Shown here one piece after another: positions 1 to 6,247 of a stretch of DNA of 13,838 nucleotides. Source of the DNA: Kiritimatiellia bacterium (GTDB lineage: Bacteria > Verrucomicrobiota > Kiritimatiellia > RFP12 > UBA3636); NCBI GenBank assembly GCA_017413145.1, contig JAFPUX010000312.1, positions 1-13,838 on the forward strand, in the 5' to 3' direction. The notes below the pieces were generated by a model, which had not been told where the DNA came from, made no database searches, and saw only the letters and a program-made list of their open reading frames with translations. The position numbers were made by a program, and so were the translations under genes. Position 1 is the stretch's first letter; each line of letters starts with the position of its first letter.

Positions 1-1
1 C

Positions 2-2413
2 CGCGTGGACGGCGCGGCGCGCCCGGCGCCGGTGCCGCTCGCGGACCTGCTCTGCACGAACGGCGTCCTGCGCGCGCCGGCGCGCTTCGAGATCGAGTGG
101 AAGGACATGTCGGCGTTCCCCGACCCGCTCGCGGACACGGACGGCGACGGCCTCTCCGACGGCGACGAGCTGTTCGTGCACGGGACCGACCCGGCGTGCG
201 CGGACACGGACGGCGACGGCCTCTCCGACGGCGCGGAGATCCTCGCCGGCGCGGACCCGCTCGACCCGGACCAGGACCGCGACGGCGTGCCGGACGGCTG
301 CACGCCCGCCGCGTGGGCGGCGAACCCGCTCTGGGCGACCAATTCCCCCGCCGGCGCGAACGTGGCGGTCACGCTCGCGGAGGACGTCGCCGAAGGCTCG
401 GCCGTGCTGCGCGTCGGCTCTCTCGCGATCCCGCTCTCGACGGCGCGCACGTGGGAGCTGCGCATCCCCGAGGGGCCGGCGACGGCGTTCTCGCTGCGCA
501 CGACGCGCGGCGCCGCCGTCGCGCTCGTCCTCTCCCCGCCGGACCCCGTCTCGCCCGACCCGATCCGCCTCGTCGACCCGGACGGCGTCTTTTCGGTCGA
601 GGTCCCGGACCCCGACCCGCCCCGGCGCGGAGGGAACGGCTCCGCCCCGCCGCCCCCGGTCCGGCGCAGGGTCCGCGGCGGCGACGGGCGCGTCTACGTG
701 TTCGCGGCGCGGTTCGTCCGCGCCGGCACGGGGGAGCCGGCGCCCGCGGACGAATGCATCCACGACGCGGCCGGCCTGCGCGCCTACCGCATCCAGGTCT
801 CCGACCTCGTCGACGAGGGCGCGGAACCGACGTGGAGCTCGCCCGCCCTGGACGCGGACGGCCTCTACCGCCTCTGGGTCTCGGCCGAGCCCGGGGATTC
901 GCAGACCGCCACCGCCGTCTACGCGCCGCCGTTCCTCGCGTGGGGCGAGGTCCAGCTCGCGGTCTCGATCCACCGCTGCTCCGGCGGCGCCGGCCTCGAG
1001 TACTGCCCCGCGTGCGACCTGTACCACGACGCGGAGCATCCCTGCCCGCACCTCCCCGGGTGCCCGAAACGGACCGACCCGACCGCCTCCTGCGACTGCG
1101 GCGACCTCGTGCTGCGCGTCGGGGCCGGGGACGCCTTCGGCGGCCTCCCGGCGACGCACCGCTGCTGCTGCGAGGATGACGCCGGGCCGGCGTTCCTGCG
1201 CCTGGTCGAAGTGCCGTCGTTCTTCTGCGTGTCGAACGCCGCCGGCCGGCTCTTCGCCGGGGACGTCGTCTCCAACGGCGCGACCGTCGTCGCCGTGTCG
1301 GAGGGCGGTCCCGGCCTGTTCGTCTGGCAGACGGTGCACCCGGTGCCGGACGGCGCGGGCGGCGTCACGAACGCCGTCACCCGCACGAACGGGTTCACGG
1401 CCTGGGGGATCGACCTCGTGGCCCAGCCGATCGCGCCCGCCCCCGCCGTCGGCGGCGACGTCCCGAACCCCTGCTGCGTCGCGACCGGCTCGAACGCCGT
1501 GTTCTCGATCTCCCTGTGGCCGGCGAACTTCCCCGACGCGCACGTCGCCTGGACGAACGACGGCCCCGGGCAGATCCTCTTCCCCGGCGGGAACACGGGG
1601 CGGACCGTCACCGTCCTCGGCGGCGCCGCGACGGGGGACGCCGTCCTGCGCGCCCGCATCGCCGGCTACCGCGGCCCCGACCCGCGCGTCCCGTCGCGCG
1701 TCGTCGCGCCCGTCGAAATCCCGGTCCACGTCTTCTCCGTCTGCGGCACCAACGGCGTCCCCGCGCGGACGCGCGCCTCCGTCGAGGGCCTGTTCCCGCT
1801 CGCCAACGAGCTCTACCGCCAGGCCGGGATGTCGTTCCGCCTCGCGAGCTTCCGGACCGTCACGAACGAAGCCTGGACGGTCCTGCCCTACCAGAGCACG
1901 CCCGACTCCGTCTACGCCGAGCTGTTCGCCTCCGGCTCCGCGCCCGACGGGATCGAGCTGTATTGCGTCCGCTGCCTCGGCGCGGCCCGCGGCGTCACCA
2001 TCGCCGGCCAGGGCGTCGCGGTCGACTGGAGCGCGGACGGCCGGACGCTCGCCCACGAGATCGGCCACGCCTGCGGCCTGTGCGACGTCTACGTGGCGAA
2101 CACCAACGCCGCCCCGGGCCTCGTCGTCACGGGCGGCGTCCGGCGCGCCTGGGCGCCGGGCGACTGGCCCGCCGGCGACTCGGAGGAGAACTACTACCCC
2201 GCGGGCCTCGACCAGCCGGCGCTCGTCCGGCGCCTCCTCATGTGCGGATACGACGAAAACACCCGCGCCGATCTCCCCGCCGGCGACGTCCGCGCCCTCT
2301 GGAACGACTGGCACTACTCCTACTGGCATTTGGGCTGGGTCGACGACTACCAGATCTCGGCCGCCCCGACGAGCTTCCACAGCCACGCCACCCGCAACCC
2401 CGAAACCCACTGA
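2..2413 (+). CDS. Secreted metzincin-like metalloprotease with TSP3 calcium repeats (5' partial)
   Basis: Probable exported zinc metalloprotease. The frame is open to the window edge and there is no signal peptide after the first GTG (position 5), so the true start lies upstream; residues are counted from that GTG (802 aa). Residues 44-99 hold thrombospondin type-3 / calcium-loop repeats (DTDGDGLSDG twice, then DQDRDGVPDG). About 328-392 is cysteine-rich (YCPACDLYHD, CDCGD, HRCCCEDD), possibly a metal- or disulfide-knuckle. About 487-570 looks like an Ig-type beta domain. The C-terminal domain has the metzincin zinc motif HEIGHACGLCD (H684, E685, H688, D694; HExxHxxGxxD) and a downstream LLMCGYDEN resembling a Met-turn (M746). 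The last ~320 residues are clearly paralogous to the gene at 3294-4325. First visible gene of a five-gene operon; 5 nt separate it from the next. Substrate unknown. Confidence 0.8.
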   Translation, partial: RVDGAARPAPVPLADLLCTNGVLRAPARFEIEWKDMSAFPDPLADTDGDGLSDGDELFVHGTDPACADTDGDGLSDGAEILAGADPLDPDQDRDGVPDGCTPAAWAANPLWATNSPAGANVAVTLAEDVAEGSAVLRVGSLAIPLSTARTWELRIPEGPATAFSLRTTRGAAVALVLSPPDPVSPDPIRLVDPDGVFSVEVPDPDPPRRGGNGSAPPPPVRRRVRGGDGRVYVFAARFVRAGTGEPAPADECIHDAAGLRAYRIQVSDLVDEGAEPTWSSPALDADGLYRLWVSAEPGDSQTATAVYAPPFLAWGEVQLAVSIHRCSGGAGLEYCPACDLYHDAEHPCPHLPGCPKRTDPTASCDCGDLVLRVGAGDAFGGLPATHRCCCEDDAGPAFLRLVEVPSFFCVSNAAGRLFAGDVVSNGATVVAVSEGGPGLFVWQTVHPVPDGAGGVTNAVTRTNGFTAWGIDLVAQPIAPAPAVGGDVPNPCCVATGSNAVFSISLWPANFPDAHVAWTNDGPGQILFPGGNTGRTVTVLGGAATGDAVLRARIAGYRGPDPRVPSRVVAPVEIPVHVFSVCGTNGVPARTRASVEGLFPLANELYRQAGMSFRLASFRTVTNEAWTVLPYQSTPDSVYAELFASGSAPDGIELYCVRCLGAARGVTIAGQGVAVDWSADGRTLAHEIGHACGLCDVYVANTNAAPGLVVTGGVRRAWAPGDWPAGDSEENYYPAGLDQPALVRRLLMCGYDENTRADLPAGDVRALWNDWHYSYWHLGWVDDYQISAAPTSFHSHATRNPETH
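130..233 (+). repeat. 35-bp exact direct repeat encoding TSP3 calcium loops
   Basis: Positions 130-164 and 199-233 are identical and 69 nt apart, in frame (23 codons). Each encodes the start of a DTDGDGLSDG calcium-binding loop. Exact identity at the DNA level, including synonymous positions, points to recent unit duplication or gene conversion rather than only protein-level constraint, though extreme GC codon bias helps. Confidence 0.85.
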
Positions 2414-2418
2414 CCGCC

Positions 2419-3297
2419 ATGAAACGCACTTCTCCCGTCCCCCTCCCCGTCCTCCTCGCCCTCGCCGCCGTCCCCGCGCAGGCGCTCTCCCTTGTCAGCC
2501 CGGAGTCCCGGCCCACCGACCCCGCCGTCCTCGCCGCCCGCGTCGAATCCGACGCCACGGCCATCGAACACGTCGCGCTGGACTGCCACCACGCCTACAG
2601 CTCGTTCCAGCGCATGCGCGCCTGGTGGATCGACCGGACGGACGACGACGTCTGCCTCGCGATCCGGTGCGTCGTCGACCGCTACGCGAGCTCGACGAAC
2701 CGCGAAGAGAACATTATCCGCGCCAACGCGGTCGCCTTCCTGGCGGAGCTCTCCTCGACGAACGCCTACGCGCTCGCCGAAAGCCTGGCGCGCACGGAGC
2801 CGCCGGACCGCGGCCCGGGGCCGGACGGCTCGACCGTCCCCTCCGCCCTCTACGCCGCCGCGATCGCGCTGCCGCCGCTGGCCTTCCGAGAACCCGCCAA
2901 CCTGCCGTCCTTCGCCGCCTTCCTGGACGGCCCGGACTCGCGCCGGTTCGGCCTGCGCGACGTCGCGTACCGCCAGACGGACGCCCTGCTCCGGCGCGAT
3001 CCGCCGGTGCGGACGCGCCTCCGGGTGCTGCGCTTCCTGGCCGACCGCGCCGCGGTCGAGACGGACCTCCCCGCGCTCGTGGACGCGACGCTCTGCCGCG
3101 AACTCCCCGGCTGGCGGGACGGCCCGCAGCGCGCGGCCAACGCCGAGAGCCTCCTCCAAACGCTCCCCACGAACGCCCCCGCCCGCGCGTTCTTCGAAGG
3201 CGTCCTCTCGCAGACCCCCGACGCCGCCCGCCGCGCCATCCCGGACCTCGACCCCTACGACCCCTGCGCCCCCCTCTTCCGCGACCTGACCGAGTGA
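2419..3297 (+). CDS. Secreted alpha-helical protein, unknown function (paralogue of the 5023 gene)
   Basis: A 292-aa protein I do not recognise. ATG at 2419 gives a signal peptide (KR..., hydrophobic PVLLALAAVPA, likely cleavage after AQA near residue 22), so export is expected. The mature part reads as amphipathic helices, possibly a helical-repeat scaffold. The start lies 5 nt after the protease stop, with no clear Shine-Dalgarno; the long upstream open frame is a shadow of the protease gene. It shares motifs in order with the 292-aa product of 5023-5901: a 'TNA' turn near 114, then LCRELP (225-230) and a terminal R...L..LP segment (to 250). This suggests divergent paralogues, each following a metzincin gene. 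The stop overlaps the next GTG start (GTGA), so translation is probably coupled. A role as partner, inhibitor or chaperone of the protease is inference only. Confidence 0.75.
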   Translation: MKRTSPVPLPVLLALAAVPAQALSLVSPESRPTDPAVLAARVESDATAIEHVALDCHHAYSSFQRMRAWWIDRTDDDVCLAIRCVVDRYASSTNREENIIRANAVAFLAELSSTNAYALAESLARTEPPDRGPGPDGSTVPSALYAAAIALPPLAFREPANLPSFAAFLDGPDSRRFGLRDVAYRQTDALLRRDPPVRTRLRVLRFLADRAAVETDLPALVDATLCRELPGWRDGPQRAANAESLLQTLPTNAPARAFFEGVLSQTPDAARRAIPDLDPYDPCAPLFRDLTE

Positions 3298-4325
3298 CCG
3301 CGAACCGCCCCCGCCTCCTTCTCCCCGCCGCGCTCGCGCTCCTCGCGTGCGCCGCCGCCCCGCCGCTCCGCGCGGACGCGATCCCGAACCCGTCGGGCAT
3401 CGTCCTGGGCGGGACGGCCGTGTTCTCGGTTTCCGTCCAGCCGGCGTCGTTTCCGGACACCGACATCCACTGGCGCGCCGCCCCGGCGTTCCGCGTCTCG
3501 TTTCCGGATGGTACGAACGGTCGGACCGTGATCGTGCGCGGAGAAGCGCTCGGCAATGTCGCCCTTCGGGTCGGGATCAAAAGATACGCCGGGGCGAGCC
3601 CGGTCTTCAAGGCCCGCGTCATCCCCGCCGCAACCGTCAAGGCCGACGCGTGGATCATAGGCGACAACGGAATCTGGGCGAGGACGGCGGACGAGGTCCG
3701 CGGTTTGTTCGATGACGCGAACGACATCCTCGCCCAAGTCGGCGTGCGTCTTTCGCTCGACTCGATCGGCACAACGAACCGATCCGACTGGTTCAATCTG
3801 ACCAACGCTCCCAGCGTGTTGGCAACCGCCAGCCAAATCATTTCCGTCACGAACGGAACGGGCGGACTCGTCTACTACTTCGTGAACGACATCCAAGGAT
3901 ACCGGGGTCTTCGGAACGGCGCCCACATTCTGGTGGAACGGGCCGGATCCGGCCGGACGGTCGCCCACGAAGCATGTCACGTCTTCGGTCTTTCCGACAT
4001 CTACGACTGGGACGATGAAACTCCGCTGGCCCTTTCGCCCGACATGCCCCTTTGCCACGACCGTCTTCCCATGGACTGGGGCGCGGATTCCCCAACCGAC
4101 GGATTCTACCCGCCGGGCTTGACACAATCGAACCTCGTCGAACGGCTCCTCATGTTCGGAAGGGAATCCGCCGGCAACGTCGACATTCCGCTTGGCGATG
4201 TCTGGGGCGTCTGGTATCATTGGACGAACCGACCCTCCGGAGGCGGCTACATGAAGTCTTGGCATGAATCCCTCGCTCCCGTCGGCTTTTTCGAACACGC
4301 AGACCCAACACCGTTTCTCAAATGA
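3294..4325 (+). CDS. Secreted metzincin-like metalloprotease, short form
   Basis: A 343-aa exported zinc metalloprotease paralogous to the C-terminal part of the first gene. GTG at 3294 is chosen because it yields a signal peptide (RPRLLLPAALALLACAAA, cleavage near residue 27) and overlaps the preceding stop by 4 nt; the much longer open frame upstream in this phase is spurious. Residues ~30-115 form the same Ig-like domain (TAVFSVSVQPASFPD matches NAVFSISLWPANFPD). The zinc motif is HEACHVFGLSD (H225, E226, H229, D235) and LLMFGRES (M287) is a probable Met-turn followed by the shared DIPLGDVWGVW segment. It lacks the TSP3 and cysteine-rich regions of the longer protein. Codon use relaxes (more A/T third positions) after about 3480. 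The stop overlaps the next ATG (ATGA). Confidence 0.82.
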   Translation: MTANRPRLLLPAALALLACAAAPPLRADAIPNPSGIVLGGTAVFSVSVQPASFPDTDIHWRAAPAFRVSFPDGTNGRTVIVRGEALGNVALRVGIKRYAGASPVFKARVIPAATVKADAWIIGDNGIWARTADEVRGLFDDANDILAQVGVRLSLDSIGTTNRSDWFNLTNAPSVLATASQIISVTNGTGGLVYYFVNDIQGYRGLRNGAHILVERAGSGRTVAHEACHVFGLSDIYDWDDETPLALSPDMPLCHDRLPMDWGADSPTDGFYPPGLTQSNLVERLLMFGRESAGNVDIPLGDVWGVWYHWTNRPSGGGYMKSWHESLAPVGFFEHADPTPFLK

Positions 4326-5020
4326 AAACGAAAGCCTTGTTTCAAATCATCCTCCTCGCGTCGCTGGCGGTTCCGGCCGTCGGCGAAAGGATGTGGGAAG
4401 GGGACGAAGAAACCACGCCGGAAACGGAATTGCGCTGGGCGCGGCGATGCCACCGGGAAGGAACGAACTTCACGGCGCGCGGACTGTTCCGGGAAGCGGA
4501 TGAGCGGCTCGGCGGAGGCATCGGCACGGCGACCGGCAAGCTCCGCCAGCTGGAGCAACGGGAGGCGACGGTCGCGCCGCTCCGGGATTTCGTCGACCGG
4601 CTGCAGGCCGTCCGGGACCGCTTCGACGACGACTGGACAAACGCCGTCGCCGAGGCCTTCGCCCTCGAAGGGCCGATCAAGTCCTATGTCGCGACGAACC
4701 CCGTCGTCCAGGCCGAGCTCGCCTGGCCCCTGCGGTCGTTCGACTGGCTCCGGCAGGAGCTCGACTCGGGCAACAGGCGTGACGCGGGCGTCCAACTGCA
4801 CAACTTCCAGGACGCGCTTCTCCGGTCAATCGGCGCCTTTGAAGAACTCCGTCGTCTCGAACCCGGCTTCCGCGCCGTTCTCGCCGACCTCGAACACGCG
4901 AAGGAGGAACTGGCGGCGGAACGGGCAAAGCCGTTCGGAAGCGGACAAACTGAAACGCGACGCCGGACGGATGCTCCGCCCCTCGCCAACCGCCACCAAA
5001 CCCGCGTCTTGACCGAGTAG
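4322..5020 (+). CDS. Secreted coiled-coil protein, unknown function (possible 3' frameshift)
   Basis: A 232-aa protein I do not recognise. ATG at 4322 overlaps the preceding stop (ATGA) and opens a signal peptide (KTKALFQIILLASLAVPAVG, cleavage near residue 21). The mature chain is charged and helical, with coiled-coil character around LEHAKEELAAERAK near residue 200. After that the annotated frame becomes a non-helical, Arg/Thr-rich tail ending at 5020. The +1 frame instead continues as EADKLKRDAGRMLRP and stops at 5012, which looks like a natural continuation of the helix, so a one-base insertion near 4937-4942 is possible. It sits inside the protease/partner operon, 2 nt before the next GTG. 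Function unknown; a periplasmic or envelope structural role is a guess. Confidence 0.65.
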   Translation: MKTKALFQIILLASLAVPAVGERMWEGDEETTPETELRWARRCHREGTNFTARGLFREADERLGGGIGTATGKLRQLEQREATVAPLRDFVDRLQAVRDRFDDDWTNAVAEAFALEGPIKSYVATNPVVQAELAWPLRSFDWLRQELDSGNRRDAGVQLHNFQDALLRSIGAFEELRRLEPGFRAVLADLEHAKEELAAERAKPFGSGQTETRRRTDAPPLANRHQTRVLTE

Positions 5021-5022
5021 CC

Positions 5023-5901
5023 GTGCCATCGATCCCCACCCGCTCCTTTCTCCACGCCGCGCTCGCGCTTCTCGCGTGGGCCGCCGCCCAACTCGCGTTC
5101 GCGCGGCTTCCCGACAACGCGCTGGACATCATCGACGGCGCCTCGCGGAACCGTCACAGTCAGATCTTTGCGGAAGGCGTCGCGGCATGGGCCGGGCGGG
5201 AGGGGATCACCCGCGACGAAATGTCCGGCGCGTTCCTGCAGGTCGCCGAGCGGCTCAAGGCGTCCGGCAACACGCCGCGCCGCGGAATCGTCCTGTCGTG
5301 GCTCGACACGTTCGGCGGCACGAACGCGCTGCCGGCGCTGCGGACAATCGCGCTCGACGCGGACGACCCGTGCGGATGGCACGCGATCGGCGCCCACTAC
5401 GCGATTTCGGGCTACAACCCGGACTCGCTCGCGTGGACGGAGGCCGTGCTGCTCGACGCGCGGCCGGAGCTCGCGGCGCGGCGCGCGGCGTTCCTGAACG
5501 TCTTCCGCCACGCGCTGTCGGGCGACGACGCCCCGGCGGATGAACGCGCGTTCCTGGGCGCGTTCGTCCTCCGCGCGACCGCCGTCGCGGACGACTCGCC
5601 CGCCTGGACGGACGAGGTCCTCTGCCGGACCTTCCCGGCCTACGCCGGCAGCGCCGAGCGCCGCGCCCGCCTGGAAGCGGCCCTGGCGCGGCTTCCCCCG
5701 CCCGCGCCGGCGGCCGAACGGAAGAAATCCCCGCCCGACGGCCGCGAACTCCTCCGCACCTCGCTCTCCAACGCGCTCGCGACCGCCGTCGCCACCAACC
5801 CCGCGCCCTTCTCGATTCCCGTCCTCCGCTCCCCGCCCGCCCCCCGCGTCCTCCCCGACGCCTTCGTCCTCCCCGAAATCCCGCAGGAGTGGAGAGAATG
5901 A
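5023..5901 (+). CDS. Secreted alpha-helical protein, unknown function (paralogue of the 2419 gene)
   Basis: A 292-aa protein, exactly the length of the product of 2419-3297. GTG at 5023 lies 2 nt after the previous stop and gives a signal peptide (hydrophobic AALALLAWAAA, cleavage near AFA, residue 27). The mature region is helical, with tryptophan and alanine patterns of a helical-repeat fold. Motifs shared in order with the paralogue are a GTNALPALR turn (99-107), DEVLCRTFPAY (197-207) and an ER......L..LP helix (to ~225). The C-terminus (~230-292) is proline-rich and has no counterpart. Its first 67 nt match the start of the 3294 protease gene at about 55 of 67 positions by hand count. Last gene of the secreted-protein operon; GC content falls immediately after its stop. 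No function assigned. Confidence 0.72.
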   Translation: MPSIPTRSFLHAALALLAWAAAQLAFARLPDNALDIIDGASRNRHSQIFAEGVAAWAGREGITRDEMSGAFLQVAERLKASGNTPRRGIVLSWLDTFGGTNALPALRTIALDADDPCGWHAIGAHYAISGYNPDSLAWTEAVLLDARPELAARRAAFLNVFRHALSGDDAPADERAFLGAFVLRATAVADDSPAWTDEVLCRTFPAYAGSAERRARLEAALARLPPPAPAAERKKSPPDGRELLRTSLSNALATAVATNPAPFSIPVLRSPPAPRVLPDAFVLPEIPQEWRE

Positions 5902-6002
5902 TAATGATCTTGAAAGAATTCGTTTTGCGAACGACGAATCACCTGCAGGAATCGACACGATGATACCATCGAGTCGACTCCCCGAATGTGGGTTCAACCG
6001 CA

Positions 6003-6022
6003 CAAACAAACAAACAAACAAA
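6003..6022 (+). repeat. (CAAA)5 tetranucleotide repeat upstream of the small gene
   Basis: Five perfect CAAA units at 6003-6022, followed by CAACAAAA up to the ribosome binding site. This lies in the presumed 5' leader of the gene at 6041, 18 nt before its ATG. Tetranucleotide tracts can change length by slippage; here that would alter leader spacing, not reading frame. It may also act as an unstructured A-rich translation enhancer. Confidence 0.85.
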
Positions 6023-6027
6023 CAACA

Positions 6028-6033
6028 AAAGGA
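6028..6033 (+). promoter_or_regulatory. Ribosome binding site AAAGGA for the 45-aa gene
   Basis: AAAGGA at 6028-6033, 7 nt before ATG 6041. It is one of the few clear Shine-Dalgarno sequences in this window, and it is the main support for translation of this very short gene. Confidence 0.65.
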
Positions 6034-6040
6034 ACTAGCA

Positions 6041-6178
6041 ATGGCACGAAAAGTCACATCGGCCCGCGTGGCATCACTAGCCGGCAAGAAACTCGCCGAC
6101 AAACGACTTTCACGGCAAATTAAGGCCCCACTTGCTTCGGCTCTTTCGCAGCGCGAAACGACGAAATGGCATAAGTAG
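6041..6178 (+). CDS. Small basic protein, 45 aa, unknown function
   Basis: A 45-residue, strongly basic, Lys/Arg/Ser/Ala-rich protein starting MARKVTSARVASLAGKKLAD and containing APLASALSQRET near the C-terminus. ATG 6041 is preceded at 7 nt by AAAGGA. No membrane segment or signal peptide. The layout 'MxxKxTS..VAS.A.K.L.....S...K..A.SALSQ' recalls short conserved hypothetical proteins I have seen in many bacterial genomes, with no assigned role; that is memory, not a search. Possible roles: nucleic-acid-binding accessory factor, or partner of the downstream coiled-coil membrane protein, from which it is separated by a hairpin and 69 nt. It lies in the AT-richer islet. Confidence 0.62.
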   Translation: MARKVTSARVASLAGKKLADKRLSRQIKAPLASALSQRETTKWHK

Positions 6179-6191
6179 TCCGAGCGGTAAT

Positions 6192-6217
6192 GGCGCTTGC
6201 GGCTTGCCGCAAGCGCC
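6192..6217 (+). terminator. Perfect 12-bp inverted repeat between the islet genes (terminator or attenuator)
   Basis: GGCGCTTGCGGC (6192-6203) and GCCGCAAGCGCC (6206-6217) are exact reverse complements, folding as an 11-bp stem with a CTTG loop. The flanking AATG/CATT can extend pairing past a bulge. There is no proper U-tract (CATTCTTTC follows), so strong intrinsic termination is uncertain. Located 14 nt after the small gene stop and 30 nt before the next ATG, it could set different expression of the two genes or protect the 3' end. Confidence 0.6.
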
Positions 6218-6247
6218 CATTCTTTCACAACCCAATCAAAACACACA

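Noticed and set aside
1176..3293. Long plus-strand open frame in phase with the 3294 gene
   Set aside because: Its translation is low-complexity Arg/Pro/Ser/Ala typical of a GC-rich shadow and runs antiphase through two convincing genes; only the part from GTG 3294 is real.
5971..5980. GAGTCGACTC perfect 10-bp palindrome
   Set aside because: Too short and isolated to call an operator; expected by chance at this scale.
5985..6005. GGGTTCAACCG, resembling a tRNA T-arm that might mark an attachment site
   Set aside because: The flanks do not form the five-pair T-stem and no CCA end, anticodon arm or D-arm is nearby, so no tRNA or tRNA fragment is supported.
6003..6026. CAAA units considered as a CRISPR-like or iteron array
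   Set aside because: Four-base units with no spacers and no nearby cas or replication gene; a simple sequence repeat explains it.
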